Source: GCA-2697345 sp045565015
GTDB taxonomy: Bacteria > Pseudomonadota > Alphaproteobacteria > Rhodobacterales > Rhodobacteraceae
Length of the DNA stretch: 64,000 nt
Assembly (NCBI GenBank): GCA_045565015.1
Contig: JBJLGD010000039.1
Coordinates: forward strand, 33,107 to 97,106
Reading direction: 5' to 3'
The notes beneath the pieces were generated by a model. The model was not told the origin of the DNA. It was given only the letters and a program-made list of their open reading frames with translations, and did no database searches. Positions 25,783-35,714 of this stretch are shown in pieces; within the stretch, counting starts at the first letter, position 1; each line of letters starts with the position of its first letter. Both the position numbers and the translations under genes were made by a program.

Positions 25783-27927
25783 ATGGAAACTCTGGTCTTG
25801 TTCGCGCCGTTGATAGGGGCACTTATTTGTGGCTTTGGGTGGAAATTTATCGGCGAAAATTCTGCTTGTTGGGTATCAACTGGCTTATTATTTCTGTCGG
25901 CTATTTTATCGTGGATTTTATTCGTAAGTTTTGACGGTGTTACAGTTAATATTAGTATTTTGCGTTGGATAGAAAGTGGGTCATTGTCTACAGATTGGGC
26001 TATTCGTTTCGATAGGCTTACGGCCATTATGTTTATTGTTATCACAACTGTATCAAGCTTGGTTCACCTTTACAGCTTTGGATATATGCAAAATGATATG
26101 AATTTTGAAGAAAATGAAAGTTACAGACCAAGATTTTTTGCTTATCTATCATTTTTTACTTTCACTATGCTAGCGCTTGTCTCTGCAAATAACTTGCTTC
26201 AAATGTTTTTTGGTTGGGAAGGCGTTGGGGTGGCATCTTACTTACTCATTGGCTTTTATTATAAAAAATCGTCCGCAAATAGTGCAGCAATTAAAGCCTT
26301 TGTAGTAAACAGAGTTGGTGATTTTGGTTTTTTATTGGGAATTTTTGGGTTATATTTTTTAGTTGAAAGCATTAATTTAACTCAAATTTTTCAAGCGATT
26401 CCTGAAATAGCAGATACAGATGTAAGGTTTCTGTGGAGGGATTGGAACGCAGCAAATTTGATAGCAATACTCCTTTTTCTGGGGGCTATGGGAAAATCAG
26501 CACAGCTATTTCTACATGTATGGCTTCCAGATGCAATGGAAGGTCCAACCCCTGTTTCTGCGTTAATTCATGCGGCAACCATGGTTACAGCTGGAGTTTT
26601 TCTTGTTTGTAGAATGTCACCGTTAATGGAGTTTGCGCCTGCAGCAACAAACCTTGTCGTAATAGTAGGGGCAGCAACTGCATTTTTTGCAGCCAGTGTA
26701 GGGTTGGTTCAGAATGATATAAAGCGGGTTATAGCCTATTCAACGTGTTCACAGCTAGGTTACATGTTTGTTGCTGCAGGCTTGGGAGCGTACTCGGTGG
26801 CAATGTTCCATCTATTAACGCATGCATTTTTTAAAGCAATGTTATTCTTGGGGGCTGGCTCCGTGATACACGCTATGCATCATGAACAAGATATGCGAAA
26901 TTATGGCGGACTACGGAAAAAAATCCCTTATACTTTTTGGGCGATGATGATTGGTACACTTGCAATAACGGGTGTTGGAATTCCTTTAACACATTTTGGG
27001 TTTGCCGGATTTATTTCGAAAGACGCAATTATAGAGACTGCGTATGGGGCAGGTTCAAACTCTTCATTTTGGATATTAATTACTGCGGCATGCTTTACTA
27101 GTTTTTATAGTTGGAGATTGATGTTTTTGACTTTCTATGGAGTTCCGCGGGGTGATATTAACAAACATGATCACGCGCATGAATCTCCGACTACAATGTT
27201 ATTGCCTTTAGCAGTTTTGGGTGCTGGAGCGATATTCTCAGGAATGATCTTCTTCAAACCTTTCTTTGGAGATCATCATGAGGTTGAGACGTTTTTTGGA
27301 ATTTCTCATACCGAAACACATGCATTAAAAAGTAATAACGGCCATACAAAAAACCCTTCGATTGCGGCTAATGCAGAAGTAATAAAAAGTAACACGATTA
27401 ATCATACAGTGCAGGACCCAAATTTCTACGAAAAGCGACAAGCAAAATATAAAGCATTAGCAAAACTGCAAGGTCTTGGTGAAGGTGCGATATTTATTGG
27501 GCCGGATAATCACGTTATTGAAAAGGCCCATCATGTACCAAAATGGGTAAAAGTATCACCTTTCTTAGCAATGATAATTGGATTTGGGATAGCTTGGATT
27601 TTTTATATCAGAGATAAATCCTTACCAAAACGCTTAGCTGATCAACAAAGATATATCTATAAATTTTTATTTAATAAATGGTACTTTGATGAAATTTATG
27701 AACTCATCTTTATCAAAAGCTCAAAAAAACTTGGGAAAATACTCTGGGTCCGAGGTGATGGGAATATAATAGATGGAACAATAAATGGAATTGCTTTGTC
27801 AATTATCCCTTTCTGCTCACGTATCGCTAGTAAAGTTCAATCCGGATTTATTTTTCACTATGCTTTTGTTATGATTTTAGGTGTTTTAGTTTTAATTACT
27901 TGGGTTGTAATTGGGATGGGTAATTAA
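25783..27927 (+). CDS. nuoL: NADH-quinone oxidoreductase subunit L
   Basis: A 714-residue antiporter-like proton-pumping subunit. GWEGVGVASYLLIGFYY, KAFVVNRVGDFGFLLG, the LPDAMEGPTPVSALIHAATM segment with key His and Lys residues and the LTHAFFKAMLFLGAGSVIHAMHHEQDMRNYGGL region are all present. The C-terminal part carries a long hydrophilic stretch (about residues 480-580, rich in His and Asn) before the lateral helix and last transmembrane helix. It follows nuoK by five bases and precedes nuoM by two. Confidence 0.96.
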   Translation: METLVLFAPLIGALICGFGWKFIGENSACWVSTGLLFLSAILSWILFVSFDGVTVNISILRWIESGSLSTDWAIRFDRLTAIMFIVITTVSSLVHLYSFGYMQNDMNFEENESYRPRFFAYLSFFTFTMLALVSANNLLQMFFGWEGVGVASYLLIGFYYKKSSANSAAIKAFVVNRVGDFGFLLGIFGLYFLVESINLTQIFQAIPEIADTDVRFLWRDWNAANLIAILLFLGAMGKSAQLFLHVWLPDAMEGPTPVSALIHAATMVTAGVFLVCRMSPLMEFAPAATNLVVIVGAATAFFAASVGLVQNDIKRVIAYSTCSQLGYMFVAAGLGAYSVAMFHLLTHAFFKAMLFLGAGSVIHAMHHEQDMRNYGGLRKKIPYTFWAMMIGTLAITGVGIPLTHFGFAGFISKDAIIETAYGAGSNSSFWILITAACFTSFYSWRLMFLTFYGVPRGDINKHDHAHESPTTMLLPLAVLGAGAIFSGMIFFKPFFGDHHEVETFFGISHTETHALKSNNGHTKNPSIAANAEVIKSNTINHTVQDPNFYEKRQAKYKALAKLQGLGEGAIFIGPDNHVIEKAHHVPKWVKVSPFLAMIIGFGIAWIFYIRDKSLPKRLADQQRYIYKFLFNKWYFDEIYELIFIKSSKKLGKILWVRGDGNIIDGTINGIALSIIPFCSRIASKVQSGFIFHYAFVMILGVLVLITWVVIGMGN

Positions 27928-27929
27928 TA

Positions 27930-29474
27930 GTGGAAAATCTTCTAACAATTATGACCTTTATGCCGTTGATAGCGGCGATAATCTTGGCCGTTTTCCTTAG
28001 GGGTGATGACGAGGCTGCGCAGACAAATGCAAAATGGTTGGCTCTAATTGCATCTCTTGCAACATTTTTCACGTCCATATTTTTATATACAGGCTTTGAT
28101 CAAACAAGTGTCAATTTCCAGTTTGTTGAAGATAGACAATGGCTTCTAGGCTTAAGATATAAGATGGGCGTTGACGGAGTTTCAATTCTGTTTGTTTTAT
28201 TGACAACTTTCTTGATGCCTTTAGTAATAGCAAGCTGCTGGGGAGTCAGTCACAGAGTTAAAGATTATATGGTAGCATTATTAGTTCTTGAAACTCTTAT
28301 GTTAGGTGTTTTTTGTGCTCTAGATTTAATCCTATTTTACCTTTTCTTTGAAGCTGGTTTGATTCCTATGTTTTTAATCATTGGAATATGGGGGGGTGCC
28401 AACAGGATATATGCTTCGTTTAAGTTCTTTTTGTATACTCTTTTGGGGTCAGTACTAATGCTGATCGCGATAATAGCTATGTATATAGATGCTGGAACTA
28501 CAGATATTAATGCTCTTTTACAACATAAGTTCAGTTCAAAGTCTGTTGAAATTCTGGGATATAGTATTATCGGTGGAATGCAGACACTGATGTGGGTCGC
28601 TTTTTTTACGAGTTTTGCTGTAAAAATGCCGATGTGGCCGGTTCATACGTGGTTACCTGATGCTCATGTCCAAGCTCCTACCGCTGGTTCGGTAGTGCTT
28701 GCAGCCGTACTTTTGAAGATGGGAGGCTATGGGTTTTTACGCTTTTCTATCCCAATGTTCCCTGTTGCATCTGAATTTTTGAGTCCTTTTGTCCTTTGGG
28801 TCAGCGTAATTGCCATCGTTTATACGTCATTTGTTGCACTCGTTCAAACTGATATGAAAAAATTAATAGCTTATTCCTCTGTTGCTCATATGGGTTTTGT
28901 TACCATGGGAATATTTGCATTGAATCAGCAGGGAATTGATGGTGCTATTTTCCAAATGATTTCACATGGGTTTATATCAGGAGCATTATTTTTATGTGTT
29001 GGTGTAATTTATGATCGAATGCACACGCGTGAAATCGAGGCATATGGAGGGTTGGTAAATCGAATGCCTGCGTACGCCCTAGTATTTATGTTGTTTACGA
29101 TGGCAAATGTTGGGTTGCCTGGAACTTCAGGGTTTGTTGGAGAGTTTTTAACAATTATTGGAGTGTTTAAGGTTAATACCTGGATCGCTTTTTTTGCTAC
29201 GACTGGGGTAATATTATCTGCAGCATACGCCTTATGGTTATACCGCAGAGTAGTAATGGGAGATCTTATAAAAGAAAGTCTTAAGACCATATCTGATATG
29301 AATTTACGAGAAAAGCTTATTTTCACCCCTTTAATCATTATGACTATTTTACTTGGATTTTACCCATCTTTAGCATTGGATATTATAGGTCCAACTGTTA
29401 ATGCATTAATAGAAAACTATGAGATGGCAATATTAGAGCAGAAACTTTCTATCTCCAGCTCTGATAGTTATTAA
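27930..29474 (+). CDS. nuoM: NADH-quinone oxidoreductase subunit M
   Basis: A 514-residue antiporter-like subunit that starts with GTG two bases after nuoL. The family's LRYKMGVDGVSILFVLLTT, FEAGLIPMFLIIGIWGG (essential Glu), WLPDAHVQAPTAGSVVLAAV and SSVAHMGFVTMGIF stretches are seen. It forms a proton channel in the membrane arm between NuoL and NuoN. Confidence 0.95.
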   Translation: MENLLTIMTFMPLIAAIILAVFLRGDDEAAQTNAKWLALIASLATFFTSIFLYTGFDQTSVNFQFVEDRQWLLGLRYKMGVDGVSILFVLLTTFLMPLVIASCWGVSHRVKDYMVALLVLETLMLGVFCALDLILFYLFFEAGLIPMFLIIGIWGGANRIYASFKFFLYTLLGSVLMLIAIIAMYIDAGTTDINALLQHKFSSKSVEILGYSIIGGMQTLMWVAFFTSFAVKMPMWPVHTWLPDAHVQAPTAGSVVLAAVLLKMGGYGFLRFSIPMFPVASEFLSPFVLWVSVIAIVYTSFVALVQTDMKKLIAYSSVAHMGFVTMGIFALNQQGIDGAIFQMISHGFISGALFLCVGVIYDRMHTREIEAYGGLVNRMPAYALVFMLFTMANVGLPGTSGFVGEFLTIIGVFKVNTWIAFFATTGVILSAAYALWLYRRVVMGDLIKESLKTISDMNLREKLIFTPLIIMTILLGFYPSLALDIIGPTVNALIENYEMAILEQKLSISSSDSY

Positions 29475-29483
29475 GGTTTTGAG

Positions 29484-30986
29484 ATGAATATTAAATCAGA
29501 GAATCTAGTAGGACAGAATGAATATTTTGGTTGGTCAGATTTCCATGGGCTTTCTGAAGTAATCCAAATACTCCTACCTGAAATCACTCTATCAATATTT
29601 GCAATGATCGCTCTTTTAGGCGCAGTCTATGGTGGGAAAGATAAAGTTTCATCTGCTGTGTTGTGGTGCATTGTGACAATGTTTTCGGTTATAGCAATTT
29701 ACGTGAGTTTGCAGGGTGGGGAGACTCTTACAGCTTTTGGAGGAGCTTTTATTGATGATCCATACTCTAGATTTTTAAAAGTTGTTATCTTGCTTTCAGC
29801 TTCGGCAGTTTTAATAATGTCTCAAGAATTTTTAAAACGAAATGGCCTTTTCAAGTTCGAATACCCTATTCTTATTTGTCTTTCAGTAATAGGCATGATG
29901 CTTATGGTTTCTGCTGGGGACCTTATGCTACTTTATATGGGATTGGAGCTTCAATCTTTATCATTATACGTCTTAGCGGCTTTTGATCGTAATAACGTAA
30001 AATCGACAGAGGCGGGATTAAAATATTTTGTATTGGGAGCCCTATCTTCAGGCATGCTCTTGTATGGAGCCTCTTTAATTTATGGATATTCTGGATCGAC
30101 TGTATTTACAGAAATCTTTAGTGTTGCAGCAGTTGAGGGTAATTCTCTAGGATTTATTTTTGGCTTAGTATTTCTTCTCATTGGCATGGCTTTTAAAGTA
30201 TCTGCTGTGCCGTTTCATATGTGGACACCCGATGTTTATGAAGGATCCCCGACATCAGTTACGGCACTATTAGCTACTGCACCAAAGGTCGCCGCTATGG
30301 GTTTATTTGCTCGTGTGGCACACGATGCATTTGGAGGTGCTGTTAATGATTGGTCGCAAATTCTTATCCTATTCTCGATATTGTCTATGCTTTTTGGGGC
30401 AGTGGCGGCAATTGGACAAAAAGATATAAAACGTCTTATGGCTTATTCGTCTATTTCTCATATGGGTTTTGCCTTGATGGGATTAGCGTCCGGTGGCTTC
30501 GATGGGGTGCAGTCGATGTTAATTTATATGGTAATCTACGTAATAATGAATATTGGAACTTTTTCTTTCATTTTATCAATGGAAAAAGATGGCCAGCCAG
30601 TATCAGATATCGATAGTCTGCAAATGTACTCCAAGAGTAATCCTGGAAGATCATTAGCTCTTTTAATATTAATGTTTAGTCTAGCAGGAATACCACCATT
30701 ATTAGGTTTTTTTGGAAAATTTTATGTATTAAAAGCGGCGATATCTTCTGACTTGGTCTTTTTGGCAGTTATTGGTGTAATTGCATCGGTAATTGGAGCG
30801 TTTTATTATTTGAGGATTGTATTTTATATCTATTTTGGCGAAGGTCATCGGGAGCTTGATCAATCACCGTCAATCTTAAATCAGACTGTTCTAATAGTGA
30901 GTGCTGCAGCAATGGTGTTCGGTGTTATAAATTTGTTTGGTCTTGAAACATTAACTGAAATAGCGGCTCGTGCGCTCGTCAATTAA
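29484..30986 (+). CDS. nuoN: NADH-quinone oxidoreductase subunit N
   Basis: A 500-residue antiporter-like subunit. Diagnostic segments are LMLLYMGLELQSLSLYVLAA, STEAGLKYFVLGALSSGMLL, FKVSAVPFHMWTPDVYEGSP and AYSSISHMGFALMGLASG. It is the membrane-arm subunit closest to the quinone module after NuoK. The last 17 bases overlap the start of birA. Confidence 0.95.
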   Translation: MNIKSENLVGQNEYFGWSDFHGLSEVIQILLPEITLSIFAMIALLGAVYGGKDKVSSAVLWCIVTMFSVIAIYVSLQGGETLTAFGGAFIDDPYSRFLKVVILLSASAVLIMSQEFLKRNGLFKFEYPILICLSVIGMMLMVSAGDLMLLYMGLELQSLSLYVLAAFDRNNVKSTEAGLKYFVLGALSSGMLLYGASLIYGYSGSTVFTEIFSVAAVEGNSLGFIFGLVFLLIGMAFKVSAVPFHMWTPDVYEGSPTSVTALLATAPKVAAMGLFARVAHDAFGGAVNDWSQILILFSILSMLFGAVAAIGQKDIKRLMAYSSISHMGFALMGLASGGFDGVQSMLIYMVIYVIMNIGTFSFILSMEKDGQPVSDIDSLQMYSKSNPGRSLALLILMFSLAGIPPLLGFFGKFYVLKAAISSDLVFLAVIGVIASVIGAFYYLRIVFYIYFGEGHRELDQSPSILNQTVLIVSAAAMVFGVINLFGLETLTEIAARALVN

Positions 30987-31746
30987 TTGGCCTTTGGGGG
31001 TCAATAAGATAGTTATAGATCACGTTGACAGTACCATGATCGAAGCAAATCGTAGAGAAACTGAAATTATTAAACCAACTTGGATATTAGCCAAGCATCA
31101 AACTAACGCGTATGGTAGAAAAGGACGATATTGGGAAAACCCAAAAGGAAATTTTTCTGCAACTTTAGCGATGAAATTAAATGAACCTTTGGCCTCTCTT
31201 GCTATGAGGTCATTTGTTGCCGCATTGGCTCTTTTTGATACTTTAGCACAAGTTACGCAGAGGCCAGAGCTTTTTTTACTTAAGTGGCCCAATGATGTTT
31301 TGATGGATTTTAAAAAAGTTTCAGGAATTTTATTGGAGAGTAATAACTCAGGAAAAAAAACCAAGTTTTTGAAAATTGGTATTGGAGTAAATTTAGTTAA
31401 TCTTCCTAAAATTCCAACTGTGTCAAACAAACAAAAAGTAGAACCAATAAGTTTAGAAGATTTTTCTATTAAAATAGGTCCAGAGGATTTTCTTGTTTAT
31501 CTAGCGTCTAATTTCGCTTATTGGGAGACTCAGTTGTTAAAATTCGGTTTCCAAAAAATACGAAGGGTATGGTTGGATAGAGCATATGGGGTCGGAGAGA
31601 TGATTGTAGCTCGTACTTTCTCAGAGGAGAATAAAGGTATTTTTGATACAATTGATGAGAGCGGTAATTTAGTTTTGAAGTTGAAGAATAGTACACGCGT
31701 AATACATGCTGGAGATATATATTTTGAAGAGTCCCAATGCTTTTAG
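30970..31746 (+). CDS. birA: Biotin--[acetyl-CoA-carboxylase] ligase
   Basis: A 258-residue biotin protein ligase without the N-terminal DNA-binding domain of E. coli BirA, so it is enzyme only. The catalytic core shows HVDSTMIEANRR, the biotinyl-AMP loop GRKGRYWENPKGN, LKWPNDVLMDFKKVSGILLE and KIGIGVNL. It would biotinylate the MccA carrier domain and acetyl-CoA carboxylase. It reads from a GTG inside nuoN; the family motif begins soon after (NWPLGVNKIV), so the true start cannot be far. The nuoN-birA-coaX-rnj order is typical of alphaproteobacteria. Confidence 0.9.
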   Translation: MRSSINWPLGVNKIVIDHVDSTMIEANRRETEIIKPTWILAKHQTNAYGRKGRYWENPKGNFSATLAMKLNEPLASLAMRSFVAALALFDTLAQVTQRPELFLLKWPNDVLMDFKKVSGILLESNNSGKKTKFLKIGIGVNLVNLPKIPTVSNKQKVEPISLEDFSIKIGPEDFLVYLASNFAYWETQLLKFGFQKIRRVWLDRAYGVGEMIVARTFSEENKGIFDTIDESGNLVLKLKNSTRVIHAGDIYFEESQCF

Positions 31747-32510
31747 CTGTTGATTGTGGTAATTCTAATACTGTATTCTCGATATGGGATGGCTCAAATT
31801 TTATTGCTACGTGGCGTACCTCTACAGAATGGCAGCGTACAGCAGACCAGTATTACGTTTGGTTATCTGCGCTTATGAAAGCGCAGGAAATTAATGTGTC
31901 AATTGACGCAGTTGTTATTTCAGCAACAGTTCCACGGGTAGTTTTTAATCTGAGAGTGTTGGCTGACAGATATTTTAACACCCGTCCGCTGGTGGTAGGT
32001 AAAGAGGATTGCAACTTACCTATCGAAGTAAGAGTAGATCGTGGTACAAATGTGGGGCCGGACAGACTTGTTAACACCGTTGCGGGTTTTAGTAGATATG
32101 GTGGAAATCTAATAATTGTTGATTTTGGTACGGCCACAACTTTTGATGTAGTGGCGGATGATGGAGCCTATATTGGTGGCGTAATATCGCCTGGCGTAAA
32201 TGTTAGTGTAGAAGCTTTTCATCAAGCAGCTGCCGCACTTCCACACGTTGATGTCCGAAAGCCTGAGCGTGTAATTGGTACAAACACAGTGGCCTGTATG
32301 GAGTCAGGAATATTCTGGGGTTATATAGGCCTAGTAAAAGAAACAACCTCAAAAATTAAACAAGAATACGGGAAAGATATGCAGATTATTGGGACGGGTG
32401 GATTAGCTCCATTATTTCAAAGTGGAGATAATATTTTTGATATTTTTGATGATAATTTGACTATGTTTGGTTTGATAAAAATCCACGAGTTCAATAGAGA
32501 GAATTCTTAA
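31737..32510 (+). CDS. coaX: Type III pantothenate kinase
   Basis: A 257-residue ASKHA-fold kinase that phosphorylates pantothenate, the first step of coenzyme A synthesis. MLLAVDCGNSNTVFSIWDG is the phosphate-binding motif, then the DRLVNTVAG segment, IIVDFGTATTFDVVADDGAYIGGVISPGV and the GGLAPLF motif near the end. It overlaps birA by ten bases and shares one base with rnj (TAATG), so the three genes are translationally coupled. No type I CoaA is in the window. Confidence 0.95.
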   Translation: MLLAVDCGNSNTVFSIWDGSNFIATWRTSTEWQRTADQYYVWLSALMKAQEINVSIDAVVISATVPRVVFNLRVLADRYFNTRPLVVGKEDCNLPIEVRVDRGTNVGPDRLVNTVAGFSRYGGNLIIVDFGTATTFDVVADDGAYIGGVISPGVNVSVEAFHQAAAALPHVDVRKPERVIGTNTVACMESGIFWGYIGLVKETTSKIKQEYGKDMQIIGTGGLAPLFQSGDNIFDIFDDNLTMFGLIKIHEFNRENS

Positions 32511-34171
32511 TGGTTAAAAAAAATTTGATTTATTTACCTCTTGGAGGATCCGGAGAGGTTGGCATGAATATGTATATCTATGGATACGGTGAGCCAGGAT
32601 CAGAGCGTTTTATTATGGTGGATTTAGGAGTAACGTTTCCTGATATGGAAACCTCCCCAGGGGTAAACCTTATTTTCCCAGATCTAAGCTGGATTGTTGA
32701 ACGAAAAGATAGATTAGATGCTATATTTATTACTCATGCTCATGAAGATCACATAGGTGGTTTGGGGCATTTTTATGATCGTTTGGATGCTCCAATTTTT
32801 GTAAGAAAATTTACTGCTCATATTGCACTTTTAAAATTGGAGGAGCATGGGTGCGATATTAATAAAATAAATATCGTAGAATCTATGCCCCAAAAGGTCA
32901 GTGTTGGAGAATTCGATGTTAGCTTTGTTCCTGTAAGTCACTCAATACCTGAGGCGTCCGCTTTAGTTATTGATAGTCCAGCTGGCAGAATAGTTCACTC
33001 AGGAGACTTTAAATTAGATACTGACCCGGGATTAGGAGATCCGTTTGACGAAAAAATTTGGTCAAACATAGGCGAAGTAAAAGCCCTAGTATGCGACTCT
33101 ACAAATGTGTTCAGTACTCATTCGGGTAGATCAGAAGAATCTGTAAAAGAGCCTATAAAAGAATTAATAAACGACTGCAGTGGAATGGTCGTAGCAACCA
33201 CTTTTGCATCTAATATAGCTAGGGTAAGAACATTAGCCAATATTGGGGTCGCTTCTGGTAGGTCTGTAGTATTATTAGGCGCCGCGCTTAACCGAATGAT
33301 CTCTGCAGGTTTTAAGACGGGAGTAATAACAGATTTTCCGGCTATTGTGTCACCAGATGAGGCCTTGGATATTGCAAGGGAAAATCTACTATTGATTGTC
33401 ACAGGTTCTCAAGGTGAAAGGCGAGCGGCGTCTGCACAATTAAGTAAAGGGAAGTTTAAAGGGTTTTCATTAAAAGAGAATGACTTATTTCTTTTTTCAT
33501 CGAAAGTAATCCCAGGAAATGAGGTTGCTGTTAGTAAAATTATTAATAATTTGAGCGAAATTGGGGTTGACGTCATAGATGAATCTATGGGCCATTATCA
33601 TGTCTCCGGACACGCTAATAGACCTGACTTGAAGAAATTCCATAAATTAATAAATCCACAGGTCATAATTCCGATGCATGGAGAGCACAGAATGTTGAGA
33701 GAACATTGTAAGTTAGCTGCTGAGCAAAATATTAATAGTGTATTAGCCACCAACGGAACGGTGGTAGCTCTATCCGGTAGTGCTTCAAAGGTAATTAATC
33801 ATGTAGAAACAGGTCGTATTTATCAAGACGGTTCTAGTTACATCGGCTCTTATGATGGAGTAATAAGAGATAGAATAAAAATTGCTGTTAATGGGCAGGT
33901 AATAGTAAATATTCTGATTGATGAAAATGATGAATTACTAGATGAGGTGTTGTGCGAACTTGTTGGCCTCTCAGAGAAAAGCTCGTCTGAAAATAATTTA
34001 TGTGAAGTAATTGAAAATGAAATTATTAGCTCAACACAGTTTTGGAGTAGGAAAGATTTTATTGACGATATAAAGGTAAAAGAACAGATCAAGCGCCTAG
34101 TAAAGAAAACATGTTCGCTAGAAATAGGAAAAAAACCAGAAGTACTAACTATAATTTCAAGACTGGCTTGA
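32510..34171 (+). CDS. rnj: Ribonuclease J
   Basis: A 553-residue metallo-beta-lactamase/beta-CASP ribonuclease acting as a 5'-3' exonuclease and endonuclease in RNA maturation and turnover. The zinc site is HAHEDHIGG, with further ligands in SHSIPEASALVIDSPAGRIVHSGDFK; the beta-CASP domain includes VVATTFASNIARV, TGSQGERRAA and HYHVSGHANRPDL. RNase J is well documented in alphaproteobacteria. It is the last gene of the nuo-birA-coaX run and converges on the helicase gene 18 bases away. Confidence 0.94.
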   Translation: MVKKNLIYLPLGGSGEVGMNMYIYGYGEPGSERFIMVDLGVTFPDMETSPGVNLIFPDLSWIVERKDRLDAIFITHAHEDHIGGLGHFYDRLDAPIFVRKFTAHIALLKLEEHGCDINKINIVESMPQKVSVGEFDVSFVPVSHSIPEASALVIDSPAGRIVHSGDFKLDTDPGLGDPFDEKIWSNIGEVKALVCDSTNVFSTHSGRSEESVKEPIKELINDCSGMVVATTFASNIARVRTLANIGVASGRSVVLLGAALNRMISAGFKTGVITDFPAIVSPDEALDIARENLLLIVTGSQGERRAASAQLSKGKFKGFSLKENDLFLFSSKVIPGNEVAVSKIINNLSEIGVDVIDESMGHYHVSGHANRPDLKKFHKLINPQVIIPMHGEHRMLREHCKLAAEQNINSVLATNGTVVALSGSASKVINHVETGRIYQDGSSYIGSYDGVIRDRIKIAVNGQVIVNILIDENDELLDEVLCELVGLSEKSSSENNLCEVIENEIISSTQFWSRKDFIDDIKVKEQIKRLVKKTCSLEIGKKPEVLTIISRLA

Positions 34172-34189
34172 GGTATCGATCAGTTCCTA

Positions 34190-35557
34190 TTATTGACGCT
34201 CTTGGAAACTCAAAGTTATAAAATTTGGCATTGAAAATTCTTCTTCAAGATCTTTTATTTTACTTTTTTCTGGAGATTTCGGATCGCTATTATTAGTATT
34301 AACAGTCTTTTCACTTTTAGTTAATTTTTTAATTGGTTGTTTGGAGGCACTCTTTGACTTTTCTTCTTTTTGGCCATTATTTATTTTTGATAATGGCCGT
34401 GATTTTTCCACAACGTTAATGTTTCTTATTGGTATATTGGACCCAGTTAAGCCATTAATCGCTTCAATTAACTTTTCATCTTTAGGAGTAGAAATGGTCA
34501 TTGCTTTTCCTTTTCTACCTGCTCTTCCAGTTCTACCTATCCTGTGCACATAATCTTCTGCGTTATTAGGTACATCATAGTTAAAGACGTGTGAAACACT
34601 TGGTATATCTAAACCTCGAGCTGCAACATCTGAGGCTACGAGTAGTCTTATACTACCATCTCTAAATCCATCGAGTGTTTTTGTCCTTTGAATTTGGCTC
34701 AAATCGCCATGTATGGATTGTGAATTATAACCATGCTTTTTCAGAGATTTATGCACTATATCAACGTCAGTTTTTCTGTTACAAAAAATTATTCCATTAG
34801 TGAGCTGTTCTCCTTCCTGTTCTATCAAAACTCTCAAAAGATCTCGTTTTTCTTTAGATTGATTTATTTTTTTTGACCCTACGGTTTTATATAGTTCTTG
34901 AGAAATAGTTTCTGACGCCGTTGCCTGGCGCGAAACTTCGATACGAATTGGATTTGATAAGAATGTGTTGGTTATTCTTTCAATTTCAGGTGCCATAGTA
35001 GCCGAAAAGAATAATGTTTGGCGGGTAAAAGGTGTAAGTTTGAATATTCGTTCAATATCAGGAATAAAACCCATATCTAGCATTCTATCAGCTTCATCTA
35101 CTACCATTATTTGTACCCCGGTGAGTAACAGCTTTCCTCTTTCAAAATGGTCAATAAGGCGGCCTGGGGTGGCTATCAGTACATCAACCCCTTTGTCTAT
35201 AAGAAGATCTTGTTCTTTAAATGAAACCCCTCCGATAAGTAATGCCTTTGTGAGTTTTGTATATTTGGAATAAGTTTCAAAATTTTCAGCAACCTGCGCT
35301 GCCAACTCTCTGGTTGGAGCTAATACCAGTGAACGTGGCATTCTTGCGCGAGCGCGTCCTCTATTTAGAAGAGTTATGATTGGTAGTGTGAAACTTGCAG
35401 TTTTACCCGTACCTGTCTGAGCAATTCCAAGTACATCTCTACCTTCACAAGCTACCGGAATAGCTCCTAATTGAATTGGTGTAGGATTAATATAACCTAC
35501 TTCTTCTACGGCTTTTAGTACTTTTGGGTTGAGCTTCAGCTCTGAAAATTTTTGCAT
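34190..35557 (-). CDS. RhlE-like DEAD-box RNA helicase
   Basis: A 455-residue ATP-dependent RNA helicase. Motifs in order: the Q motif (GYINPTPIQLGAIPVA), Walker A AQTGTGKTASF, PTRELAAQV, TPGRLIDHF, DEAD in VVDEADRMLDMGF, SAT in FFSATM, and the second RecA domain with SDVAARGLDI and HRIGRTGRAGRKG. The C-terminal 80 residues are Lys/Ser-rich and unstructured, typical of RhlE proteins, which act in ribosome assembly and cold adaptation. A structured 157-base leader precedes it. Confidence 0.92.
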   Translation of the reverse strand: MQKFSELKLNPKVLKAVEEVGYINPTPIQLGAIPVACEGRDVLGIAQTGTGKTASFTLPIITLLNRGRARARMPRSLVLAPTRELAAQVAENFETYSKYTKLTKALLIGGVSFKEQDLLIDKGVDVLIATPGRLIDHFERGKLLLTGVQIMVVDEADRMLDMGFIPDIERIFKLTPFTRQTLFFSATMAPEIERITNTFLSNPIRIEVSRQATASETISQELYKTVGSKKINQSKEKRDLLRVLIEQEGEQLTNGIIFCNRKTDVDIVHKSLKKHGYNSQSIHGDLSQIQRTKTLDGFRDGSIRLLVASDVAARGLDIPSVSHVFNYDVPNNAEDYVHRIGRTGRAGRKGKAMTISTPKDEKLIEAINGLTGSNIPIRNINVVEKSRPLSKINNGQKEEKSKSASKQPIKKLTKSEKTVNTNNSDPKSPEKSKIKDLEEEFSMPNFITLSFQERQ

Positions 35558-35686
35558 ATAATTCCAAAAAATATGATTTTCACATCACATTAGTTTTTAG
35601 ACGCCACAAACAACGCGTCCATGCGTCGGTTAGAAGACGAACTCTTCGAACGCGTTCGGCATACTGTATCAAGACAGATTGGTCAA
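35558..35686 (-). promoter_or_regulatory. Structured GC-rich leader and promoter of the helicase gene
   Basis: On the minus strand TTGACC (35681-35686) and TATGCC (35658-35663) are 17 bases apart. The predicted transcript would begin inside or just after a perfect 12-base palindrome CGAACGCGTTCG (35647-35658), followed by a hairpin with GAAGA/TCTTC arms (35633-35637, 35643-35647). Further down, one arm (35600-35604) can pair with either of two identical five-base copies (35615-35619 and 35623-35627). The block is markedly more GC-rich than its flanks. It looks like a regulated 5' UTR; no known RNA family is recognised. Confidence 0.45.
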
Positions 35687-35714
35687 TAATTTTGATTATA
35701 GTAATAAAAAGTAA

